Notes under the pieces: model-generated | What the model was told of the DNA's origin: nothing | Seen by the model: the letters and a program-made list of their open reading frames with translations, nothing else | The model's database searches: none | Translations under genes and position numbers: made by a program | Assembly: GCA_021464525.1 (NCBI GenBank) | Contig: JADRCO010000910.1 | Coordinates: 1-24,779 of the forward strand | Length of the DNA stretch: 24,779 nt | Reading direction: 5' to 3' | Source: Rhizophagus sp. LPA8_4_AMF | Taxonomy: Eukaryota > Glomeromycota > Glomeromycetes > Glomerales > Glomeraceae | Shown: in pieces, positions 9,312-18,039 of the stretch | Layout: every line of letters begins with the position of its first letter | Numbering within the stretch: the first letter of the stretch is position 1

Positions 9312-10250
9312 CCATAAAAATTTCACAGTCACGCACTAACACGTGAAAATAACCAGTTACAAATAACATGTGATGAATAAGTTTCGCCTACTGAGTTTCT
9401 CAGATAAATATAAACAGTGAGAACAGTTGTGAGAACATAGCCAGATGTGATGCTGGTGATAAATATTTCCACAGACATGTGACTGAAATTTTTATGGTGA
9501 TACTAAAGAAATTTGAGGCACGGTCCAGATATCACGTTCACAAAGTTGTAAACTTTATCATTCATATATTATGCTAATATTTTTTCTTCTTTAACCATTT
9601 CCAAATGGGAAGTAGTAAACAAATATGAATCATATATTTTTAAAACCGGTATATCAATACTAATTTAATTATTTAATGTGTGCATTTAGAGAGTATGCAC
9701 TTATAGAGTTAACTGAAAAAACTCTTGCAACATGAAATAGAAATAACATGAAAACTCAGGTTAACTATATTTGAATTGGTTCCTAATATTATTTACGTAT
9801 TGACTAATAAAGGTCGTATATTTCATTCACGTTATATATTATAATGGCCAATCATTTCACACAAGTCATGTGGAAAAAATTACACGTATTACGTATCACC
9901 TAGCAGAAAGATTCCCCAAACTGTAACTATTAGTTATTACCTTGCTACCCGATGAGTACATCAGTTACATGACTCACATCTGGGTAAGTACCTCAAACAT
10001 CCATGCAAAAGCTGGATCAAGCCATTGTGACGTGTTCTTAAAATTTAATTAAGTTGCATTACATGAACGTTAATGTGCACTAACTCAAAAATCAATTTTT
10101 TTTTGCGAAAATATATGATCAGAATTATATTATTTGTAAAAGTAAATGGGATTGTTTTAAATATAAAAAAATTATAACGCAACCATATCTTGCTGATACA
10201 TAATTTCGTAATATTTCAATTTATTTCCAACTTTCTCTGCCACTTCTAAA
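9312..10250. other. Intergenic DNA with higher complexity, no gene seen
   Basis: Base composition is less extreme here, with scattered CACGTG (in TAACACGTGAAAA near 9340) and CACATGTGA-like words. I could not join any frame into a credible gene. The only identifiable element is the MITE end relic at 9676-9715. Confidence 0.45.
9676..9715 (-). mobile_element. Solo end relic of the 2703-2899 MITE family
   Basis: The reverse complement, CAGTTAACTCTATAAGTGCA followed by TACTCTCTAAATGCACAC, parallels the left end of the element at 2703 (CAATAACACCTCTATAAATG, then CGTACACCCTC). Only one end is present, so this is a truncated copy. Confidence 0.55.
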
Positions 10251-10331
10251 AAAAAACGTCATTAGTCATCTTTATGCCAACGACTTTAACATGAAATCCA
10301 TCTTCAAGTTTTATTTTACAGTTCAAAAGAT

Positions 10332-10433
10332 ATGAAGCTTCGATCAATGAAGAGCGAATTGACTGAATTGACTGAATCTAATAAAAAGTTAATGACAGCT
10401 TCACTAAAAGTCAATTATTTAATAAAAAATTAA
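10332..10433 (+). other. 33-codon plus-strand frame with coiled-coil-like pattern
   Basis: From ATG at 10332 to TAA at 10431-10433 the plus strand encodes a short Lys/Glu/Leu-rich peptide beginning MKLRSMKSELTELTESNKK, preceded by a pyrimidine-rich TTTTATTTTACAG acceptor-like sequence ending at 10321. The pattern resembles a heptad coiled coil. The opposite strand is also open over the same bases, so one of the two readings must be fortuitous. I keep it as a low-confidence candidate exon. Confidence 0.2.
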
Positions 10434-10442
10434 AATAAATAC

Positions 10443-12284
10443 CTTTTCTGATGACTTTATATTATTTTTTCCCTTATTTTCTTTCTTTGAAAAGTCATCA
10501 AAGTCATCAAAGTTACCTGAAGATTTCATATCTTTATTTACAAATTGTGGCAGACTATGAAAGAGATGGTATTAGTTTTACTTGTAATTTTTATTTTGCA
10601 ATTAAGAACGATAAAATGTCAGCTTACATTTTAGCAAAAAATTCCTGGCACATGGTATTAAATCCTTTCTCTTTTGCTGTTCTCTCAATCCATTTCCCAG
10701 ACAAATCAGTTCTTTTTTCCTCTTCCTCAACTGCTCTATAAAAAGAGTAACATTAGCAAAAAAATCAAAGAAACAAAGGTAATAAATATAACTTACTTTA
10801 TTGGATTAAAACCTCTAGCTTTGCATTTTTCTGAATCCAAATAAGTATCACCATATATATTAGTAGTTAAACAAGCTTCATATTCTTCACATGCTCTTAG
10901 GGATTCCCTATAAATGTCGCCAATATCTGGAACTGTGAGAGTAAACCATAAATATATATAAATAATTTAAATAACCAAACCAAGTAATAGTAATTTCATA
11001 AAAAAGTACTTTTGTCTTTTTCTAAGACGTGAGACATTAAGAAAATTTTAAAGAAAGAAGTAGTGTAGAAAAATGGATTCAGAAACTCTTCACATTATAA
11101 ATAATACGGTCTCGTGACCTTTACAATGTGATTTCTTCCTTTTTTCGTGAAATTTACATCAATAATGTGTTGTAGAAATCAAACCATGTCCCATCGATCC
11201 AAATTAGGAGATCATCACTGCAGTTTTAAGGCATAGAATGGGCCGGCCGATGAGACGATTTGGAACATGGTCAAGTTTGGTAAGCAATTAAATTTAGAAA
11301 TTATGAATAATCAATCATTTTAATGAGATCTTAAAGGTTATAATTGTCAAGCGTGATGTAGAAAAGCAAATAAAAAAAATTGCCAAGTTGCAGCAATTAT
11401 GTTACAAGAAAGAGAAATTCAAATAATTAATTTAAAATAATAAAAATTTGACTATTAGCTACCTTAAATTTATACCAAATGTTTTAAACTTTCAAACAAG
11501 CTATACTTTTTTAAAAATATTCTTTTTTAAAGAACAGTGCCGCACATATTCCACATAAATGATCCAATTTTTGTGAAATTTAACTAGATAATTTAAATTC
11601 AACATAACTACCTCAGATAAAAAAGATATTATGTTACAAATTTTATCAACCTTTTAAATCAATGGATTATTGTTTAAATATAATCGAATTAAACTTTATT
11701 ATATCGATTTAGTCCTTTTCTGATTGATATTGTTAATTGAATATTGTTTTCTTAAAATATTCACAAGATGATTAAAATAAATATAAAATTACAAGCGTAG
11801 TATTTTTACAATTAAAAAATAATTTACTGACATCAAATTTATGCTTCTTAGAAATACCTCCCAGAAATTTTTATTTATCATTACTCTTCACCTCTGTATT
11901 CCTCAATTTTCCAGCCTTAGTCGTTTTGTATCAATTAGCATAAATGTTCTAAGCATAGCTATCGCTCGTAAAGCACGCATGCACAGATTATCCAGTATGA
12001 CCTAGGCGCGACAGCATTAGTTGCTACGTATGGCTCAAAGTTTAGGAATGTTCATATTTATACTCACGAATTCCAAATCCAATATAGTGTATACCATCAT
12101 AGAATTGGTTGTAATCTGCAATACGCCATGCGTGTAATCATAATACTACCGTGGGTTTTCTCAAAATAACGATCCTTTTATAAGAAGTGTTATTATCTCG
12201 ATTCAGAACAATGGATATATGGACATGACAAATTTTGTACGTGGAGGTCGCTTACCTCGTATTCCACGCTTTTGATTTGGCCAT
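10443..12284 (-). CDS. Unrecognised multi-exon gene (Cys-containing small protein)
   Basis: I do not recognise the family. Four exons connect in phase on the minus strand: 12115-12068, 10932-10797, 10735-10628 and 10554-10443. They encode in order YNQFYDGIHYIGFGI, then a segment with RACEEYEACLTTN and GDTYLDSEKCK, then AVEEEEKRTDLSGKWIERT through CQEFFAK, then a Ser/Asp/Lys-rich tail with NFDDFDDF. Donors are GTGAGT, GTAAGT and GTAAGC, and the third and fourth introns (61 and 73 nt) have CTAAT branch-like words. Three Cys lie in CEEYEAC and EKCK and a fourth in MCQEF. A likely first exon, 12284-12256 (start MAKSK), has a good GTAAGC donor but is out of phase by one base with the next exon. 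If the donor at 10627 is not used, the protein stops at TAA 10627-10625. The 3' end beyond 10443 is unresolved. The 1,135-nt intron 10933-12067 is far longer than its neighbours. Confidence 0.55.
10933..12067 (-). other. Long intron of the unrecognised gene
   Basis: Bounded by GTGAGT (12067) and CTCTCACAG (10933). At 1,135 nt it is roughly ten times longer than other introns in the window. It includes a small GC-richer patch with GGCCGGCC at 11241-11248. I see no convincing exon on either strand and no transposon ends, though an unseen symmetrical exon is possible. Confidence 0.45.
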
Positions 12285-13394
12285 GACAAAAAAAAATATT
12301 TTAATAAACAAAGTATGTATATTTGATGTAAATTTTATCAATTTGATATGATGATTATTTAATTTTCTCAATTCTATCACTTTTCTCAATATGGAAACTG
12401 GAAATTTTAGAATTGACATATCCATTTGATTTAAAGAAAAATATTGTTTTGCGCTTGAATAAAATTACTTTTCCTTTATTTCTTTTTCACTTTAAAATTC
12501 ATTTTGATTTTGTTTTTTGGGATTTTTTTATTTTCTTATTTACATTTCCACAAATTTTATGGCGAAAGAAGTTATTCGTGGGCATTCAGATAGTTACAAG
12601 GCCTTGTTTTTTTCTCCAACTTGTTGTCAAAGTTCGTAAATTGATAGACCCATACGAATTACTGTGAATTAGTTGTAGATTGTGTCATTTATTATAATCG
12701 GGGATATTAAGCTAGGTTCGGGTCCCTTATCCAAATCATAGGCTATAAGTTCCTGTATCAAATTATAGATAATGGTTTGGTCTTAGAGAATCTGTTCTGG
12801 TGTGAATTAGTTGAGTTTCTCTTGAAATATAAGTGAATTTTGGTGTGAAAGGTATTTCATTCTATGATATAGGGCAAATTTCATTAAATTTTAGTATCAA
12901 GCAAATCATAAGGGAATTATTGGTACTTTAAAGTTTTCAACTATCAATTCCCATTACATCATACAAGGAATTTCGTTATGATAAATTCACATTCAAAATT
13001 AAAAAATGCTCAATATACTCATTATTGTCCATAATTGATTGTATAATTCCTCTTTTTTTTTGTTCGTGACCAACACTTTTGCGATCGGAAAAGACGTACA
13101 TGACGGCATTTAAGTAACAAACAAACAATGGTTGACTAAGTCAATATTTCAATAAAGGCTAAAAGTTTATAATTTAGCTTACGTAATTATAAAAAATACC
13201 AAAAGATGAATATCACTTTATTTAAAATAAATTTTACCTTAATAAAAAGAAGATATCATAATAAATATAATAAATATGTAAAAATAGATATAGTTTTTTT
13301 TTGATTTTGTTTTTGTTTGTTTGTTTGTTTTTTTTTTTTTTGAGAAGCATAAGTTTTAAATTATCGAACCAAAACACTGAAATCATTAGACTAA
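12285..13394. other. Intergenic region, no gene supported
   Basis: This lies between the start side of the unrecognised gene and the 3' end of the zinc transporter gene. An 84-codon plus frame at 12413-12667 is Phe/Leu/Ile-rich and lacks recognisable motifs, so I do not call it. A TTTG microsatellite sits at about 13306-13330. The word GGTTCGGGTCCC at 12715-12726 looks like a tRNA B box, but no tRNA fold surrounds it. Confidence 0.5.
13306..13342. repeat. (TTTG)n and poly-T microsatellite
   Basis: About five TTTG units followed by a run of T, immediately downstream of the zinc transporter gene. Simple sequence only. Confidence 0.8.
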
Positions 13395-14966
13395 TTAAGC
13401 CCAGTAACCTATTAACATATAATTTTAATTTATTAATAAAAAAATCATAATACTAACCATTAAGATATATTTATTATTTGCTTACCGATCAAAGCCATGA
13501 TTCCTGCTCCTAGAAGGAGGAAAATGAATGCTAAAGCTTGATAAATTGTAGGTTTCTCTCGGAATTTTGGATCATAAATGAAATCGTTAGCGATCAATTC
13601 AACTAAGGCTGCGTAAAGTAAGATACCAGCAGAGATAGAATCAAGAACTCCTTGAACAACTAGCGCAGTTGCTGAATCAGGATCATATGTTTCGCGTACA
13701 CCTAAGCCAATAGCGATTCCAACTGGTGTTGTTGTACCATAGGCGAGGGACATCAACCAAGGTTTGATACTTCCTTTTGGAAATTTAAGCTCAGCGATTC
13801 TAGATCCAAGACCAAGTCCTTCGAACATCTTTTATTATCACATGATAAATATTCAATTTCAAGAAAAATTAATCAGTCATTTTAGTACGATACACATTGC
13901 GAGAGAAAGATACTATACCTGATGGAAGACCAAAGCGACAAGAAGTGAAATAAAATCTGAACCGGTCGCAACAGATAAAGCCATTCCAATAATAATTGAA
14001 TGAAAACAAATACCAAGTTCTAAAATAATGATTCCAATAGTTTGAGATTTACTCGTTAACAAGACTAAAGTTCCATGAGCATGAGCATGAGAATGATGAG
14101 AATGGAGATCTTTATTCTCATCGGTAGTAGATTCGTCTGAATTAGTAGCGGCTGAATTAAGTTCATTCTTATGTGTTGGTAAGGTTTCATGTTCGATATT
14201 GCGAGTGGAACTTATAGCAATATATTCAATAAAGAAGATAAATGTTGCTGCCATCATTGCGATAGCCCCGGGCCATGCTGAATAGTTATGCCAGATTTCA
14301 GGCAAACATTCGTTAGACAACATTTGAAATGACGATGGCAACATCTAAAAAAATAAAAAAAAAAAGATAATATATGTATGTATATATAATTAATAACATT
14401 TATTTGCGGAATTCTTTTTTATTTAAAAAATCTTCTCACATGAATAAAAGCAGTGGCCACAATAACCCCAGTACCAAAGTGTTTACAAACTGTATAACAA
14501 ACAGAGAAGATCAAGTTCAATAAGTGTTAAAATACAAAATTTAAAAACACTAGTTTTATTTTTTTGTAAACATACAGAAAAATATATAAGAAGGAACTTT
14601 GAACTTTGGAAATTTCTTTGACATAACAGGAAGGAATGATCCTATTAAAAGGTTAAAAATAAATAAATAAATAAAATAAAATAAAAAATATTTAATCACG
14701 CAATATATTAAAAGAAAAAATAATTTACCTAGTGAACTTGTAGTAAGGATGATAAATAAAGCGCCAATATGGAGCCCTAAATTATAAGTTCTTTCATCAA
14801 ATTCATTACCAGAACTACATTCTCCCGTCGTTAGAGCACCTTCTTCTCCTATACTTTCTGCACTTTGGTCACCATGCGCTTCATGCGCAACTGCCACAAT
14901 GAAAGTCGGTAATAGAAAGACCAAAAAACTGCATATAAATAATTTGGACATGTTGTTTTTAATCAT
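13395..14966 (-). CDS. ZIP-family (Zrt/Irt-like) zinc/iron transporter
   Basis: Six exons (14966-14729, 14641-14576, 14489-14440, 14344-13919, 13828-13486, 13408-13395) join in frame into 378 aa, the usual length for fungal Zrt1/Zrt2-type proteins. ZIP proteins move Zn2+ or Fe2+ into the cytosol across the plasma or organelle membrane. A hydrophobic N-terminus (residues 7-26) suggests a signal peptide. Eight membrane segments follow, including KHFGTGVIVATAFIHML (about 104-120), AWPGAIAMMAATFIFFIEY in the third, ExxxxxHSIIIG in the fourth (E227, H233, S234, G238), and HQMFEGLGLG in the fifth (H259, E263), the intramembrane metal site. The variable loop carries HSHHSHAHAH (199-208), the typical metal-binding His cluster. 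All introns are GT-AG, 77-95 nt. Met6 (14951) is an alternative start. Substrate specificity is inferred, zinc most likely. Confidence 0.93.
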
Positions 14967-15324
14967 AGTTGTATAAAGAATCTTAGAGGGAATCGTAAAA
15001 AAACTAATAAAAAAAAAATAACATAAAAAAATAAATTAATAAAACAGCATAGAGTCCAAAGGGACAAGAGAGGTAGTTGACGTTATTTTGTGAAAAAAAA
15101 TTTTTTAATTACGGTGAAAGGAGGAATAACCAGCAAGGTACTTTCACGATCAAAAAATTTAACTAATAAGGTACGCGATTTATTTTTTCAATGGATAATT
15201 GAAATTCCATTATACATGGATCGGCGGTTTATATTTATAAACTGTATGACTAAACTCGATATATTATAACTTTTTTATACAATATTTGGGGATGAACAAA
15301 TTATAGCATATAAATGTACTTATT
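14967..15324. promoter_or_regulatory. Upstream region of the zinc transporter gene
   Basis: A-rich leader directly upstream of the ATG (14967-15060), with TTTATAAAC-type TATA-like sequence on both strands near 15228-15242 (GTTTATATTTATAAAC). I looked for a fungal zinc-response palindrome of the ACCTTNAAGGT type and did not see a clear one. Assignment as promoter rests on position only. Confidence 0.3.
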
Positions 15325-16169
15325 ATGAATTTAGATCAAGATTTAACCGGATTTTTAATAATTGTACGATGTAATGTGCATAACCTTTCGGGTACTTTAA
15401 TCCCGAAAGATATGATACTTCTTTTTAAAACTCTTTTTGCGTTACCTAATAAAACGGAAATGAGCAAAATTTTTCCGTTTGAAATCTTAATTTTATGGAC
15501 AAGTTATATGAGAACATTTTATTTAAATATTATTTAGCGGAACACACTTTAAAGTTCAACCATAGTTTAAAGAATACAATAATTTTTTTTGATAATCTTT
15601 ACAATCTTTAATTACACAAGATGCAATTAATTGGTACCAGCTCATAATGACTTATTTCGAGAACTTTTCTTTTTATTTTTAATGTATGACCAAAACATTG
15701 ATAAAAATCAAAACCTTTTTCCTTTTTCCGATACGGATTATTCTTGTATAACATATCTTTATTTGATGAATAATAAAGAAACCGAAATTAGCAGTCAATA
15801 ACTTTACAATTTTAAATTCATGGCCAATTATATTCTTCTTAAAACACTAGATATTGCGAAGGTAAGCCTACTTTTATAGAACGTCATATATTATATCATT
15901 ATTATGATATTAATATGATCTTTGGCGCAGGATATATCGCATATAAATTGTCTTAATTTAGATTACGTAAACATTTGTCCTTCATTTTACAAAACTTTTT
16001 TTTTAAAATAACAGTACGTCCTCATCTGTCCCTCATTCAAAGGTTAAAAAACATAATATATACAAATGAGATTCAATTAATCATATTAATCATCCACTTT
16101 CGCTTTTTAAACCGTAAATTTTCATGTGAATTGATCTCCTTTAAATACGAAAAGAATTTCAGCCCATAG
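15325..16169 (+). pseudogene. Degraded coding-like stretch, possibly HMG-box
   Basis: Three plus-strand open segments lie close together: 15325-15537 (70 aa), about 15635-15799 (beginning PAHNDLFRELFFLFLMYDQN) and 15975-16169 (64 aa). Composition is more codon-like than the surrounding DNA. The first contains MILLFKTLFALPNKTEMSK followed by EILILWTSYMRTFYL, spaced like the FILFRK...SKI...LW...F-Y pattern of fungal HMG-box (MATA_HMG) proteins, but the match is loose and key residues differ. The segments are in different frames with no good splice junctions, so I treat this as one or two decayed genes. Identity is a guess. An 8-bp perfect stem (CTTTCGGG/CCCGAAAG) lies at 15385-15409. Confidence 0.3.
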
Positions 16170-16782
16170 TCCTTATTGTTCAAAAGGGGTCAATAAATAT
16201 TATCCTATATACAATATATTTATTTCCAAGTAGTGAATTTTAAAATATGTAAATGGTCTGGGACTCCGCATATCAATACTTTTTATGGTTGTTTTTGATT
16301 CTCATGATTTTAAACTTGTTTGATGAATATTCGTGAACCTAATAAATATTATTATTACTGTTCTTTAAATATTTTTCCATTACACACCTATGCTCAACTA
16401 ATTAATTGTTTGTTAAAATTATTATTAATTTCATCATAAAAATAAAGTTTTTATTATTAATTCCATAAAAACACTTAGAGTTTTTATTATCAATCATAAA
16501 ATCAGATAAAGTTTACATAAAAACAGTTTTTTAAAACAAATTTATCTGTGATCCAATCGTCAAAGATCAACTATGATATCTCATCTACGGAATATTATTA
16601 TACCGTCGCACATGCAATTATTTAAATGTTACACAATAATCAACATCTAATTCGAAAAATTAAAAATTCGGCAGTTTTAATTGGCCATGATCACGAGATC
16701 ATCGTGATCATTTATTCATCTGCCTGACATATCGGCATCTTCAAAAAAAAAAACTCCCCAAAGAAAGAAAAAAAAGATAAAA
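16170..16782. other. Intergenic/5' region of the TMEM70-like gene
   Basis: No gene is supported. AATAAAG and TTTTTATTAT words repeat at 16439-16515 in three loose copies. The proximal 100 bases hold the palindrome listed at 16688-16710 and an A-rich leader before the ATG. Confidence 0.45.
16688..16710. promoter_or_regulatory. Perfect palindrome upstream of the TMEM70-like gene
   Basis: TGATCACGA and TCGTGATCA flank a 5-nt GATCA spacer, 72 bases before the ATG of the next gene. Perfect 9-bp symmetry of mixed composition stands out in AT-rich DNA and could be a dimeric transcription-factor site or a 5' UTR hairpin. The position is suggestive; the function is inferred. Confidence 0.4.
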
Positions 16783-17587
16783 ATGTTCAAATATTATAAA
16801 CGCACTTATTCCAATTTTAATTTATCATCAAACAAAAATTTATTATTTCGTTTTAAAACTTCACTTGATTATTTTTCAAATAATAAAATTAATATATTAC
16901 AAAATGTTATAAAATCAAATCATTTTGTAACAAATGTAACAAATTTATCGAAAAATAATATTATTAAAGTTTATTCTGGTCCATATTCTGGTACAGCTAA
17001 AAAGTTAAAGATTCTTTCTATGGCTTCTTTAATTGGTACAATCGCTTTAACTCCATTTATTATGATTGTTAATGCACCAATTGGTTTGGGAGCTAGAATA
17101 ATTTTCATTATTATGGGTTTGTTTTTTTTTTCTTTAATCAACTTTTCAATATTGCTTTAAATTATAAAATATTAATAATTTTTTTTTTTAATTTATTTTT
17201 TAAGCAATATCAACTAGTGGATTATCAACAGGATTAATTCATTTGTGTTTTTCCCCATACGTTAGAAATATTTATTATAATCAATCAATATCTTCAAATC
17301 AATCATCAGATATTTCATCTCTTAAAATCACTCCTGATTCATTTCTAACATTTGAAACTTTAACTTTATTTGGCAGGTCAAATTTTACGACTTTACCAAT
17401 AAAATCACTTGAACCTTCTTTTAGATTTTTTACTACTTGGAAAGTAAATAAATTATATGAAAGTGAGTTAATAGCAATGACAAAGAAAGGTAAACAATTG
17501 AAACCAAAAAAGCTATTTTATGTTCATAGTGAATTATGTGATAATAAAGTTATGCAAGAGGTAATTAATAAAGTTGGTATTAATTAA
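16783..17587 (+). CDS. TMEM70-like mitochondrial inner-membrane protein
   Basis: Two exons (16783-17116 and 17205-17587) join in frame into 238 aa; the 88-nt intron has an unusual GTTTGT donor and a TTTTTTAAG acceptor. The N-terminus (1-35) is rich in Lys, Arg, Ser and Asn with no acidic residue before Asp29, as expected of a mitochondrial presequence. KVYSGPYSGTAKKLKILSM (62-80) leads into a first membrane segment (about 76-95), then LGARIIFIIM and, across the splice, AISTSGLSTGLIHLCFSPYV form the second. The C-terminal part (TFETLTLFGRSNFTTL, FRFFTTWK, KKLFYVHSELCDN) follows the TMEM70/TMEM186/TMEM223 layout of a VYxGP motif, a membrane hairpin and a matrix beta domain. Animal TMEM70 helps assemble ATP synthase and complex I; extending that role here is inference. 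The family is recognised by layout, not by alignment. Confidence 0.75.
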
Positions 17588-18039
17588 ATAAAATATTTAA
17601 GTATTATTTACATTAATACAGTGTAAGCTGAGGGTCCTAAAGGAATATCTGAAATTTTACTAATATATTCTTACCAATACTTCTTCAAATCGATGAATTT
17701 TTACAATGAATAAATTGGCGCTCAGAATATAGTCATGGTCTGGTAGTTATATACAATGGAGAAATATAATTATGGTAGGCAAATAACATAATCCACCATA
17801 ATTTTCAAGTTCTCCTAATTTTAATAGTCAAATAATTTCAATGATCAATAATTGTAAATTGAAAAATCATTTTGACTCTACTTTTAAACATCAAAATTTA
17901 TGTAAAGATTCATTTATTTAAAATTTAATGCTTTATTAATAATAATGAATATAAAGAACATATATACATACATACATACATACATACATACATACATACA
18001 TACTAAATTGATTTATTACGCAAAAAATAATTCGTATAT
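17588..18039. other. Convergent intergenic region
   Basis: This lies between the 3' ends of the TMEM70-like (plus) and TspO-like (minus) genes, so it should hold both terminators. AATAAA-like words occur just after the plus-strand stop (AATAAAATA at 17585-17593). A TACA microsatellite lies at 17965-18003. No gene is seen. Confidence 0.5.
17965..18003. repeat. (TACA)n microsatellite, about 10 units
   Basis: A nearly perfect TACA repeat of about 39 bp ends 37 bases short of the TspO-like stop codon, so it probably falls in that gene's 3' UTR. Length polymorphism is likely. Confidence 0.9.

Noticed and set aside
10451-10741. 96-codon plus-strand frame
   Set aside because: It lies opposite two minus-strand exons that splice in phase and read as a coherent protein; the plus frame is their shadow.
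12413-12667. 84-codon plus-strand frame
   Set aside because: Phe/Leu/Lys-rich with no motif, no neighbouring exon in phase, and no promoter signal; frames of this size are expected by chance at this base composition.
12715-12726. GGTTCGGGTCCC resembling a tRNA B box
   Set aside because: No A box or cloverleaf at the right distance on either side.
13360-13405. tRNA-like GGTTCGATAA box on the minus strand
   Set aside because: The possible A and B boxes are only about 25 nt apart, no acceptor stem pairs, and the region overlaps the last exon of the zinc transporter.
13460-13485. Read-through C-terminus KQIINIS of the zinc transporter
   Set aside because: It begins exactly with a GTAAGC donor, and the spliced alternative restores the typical ZIP ending.
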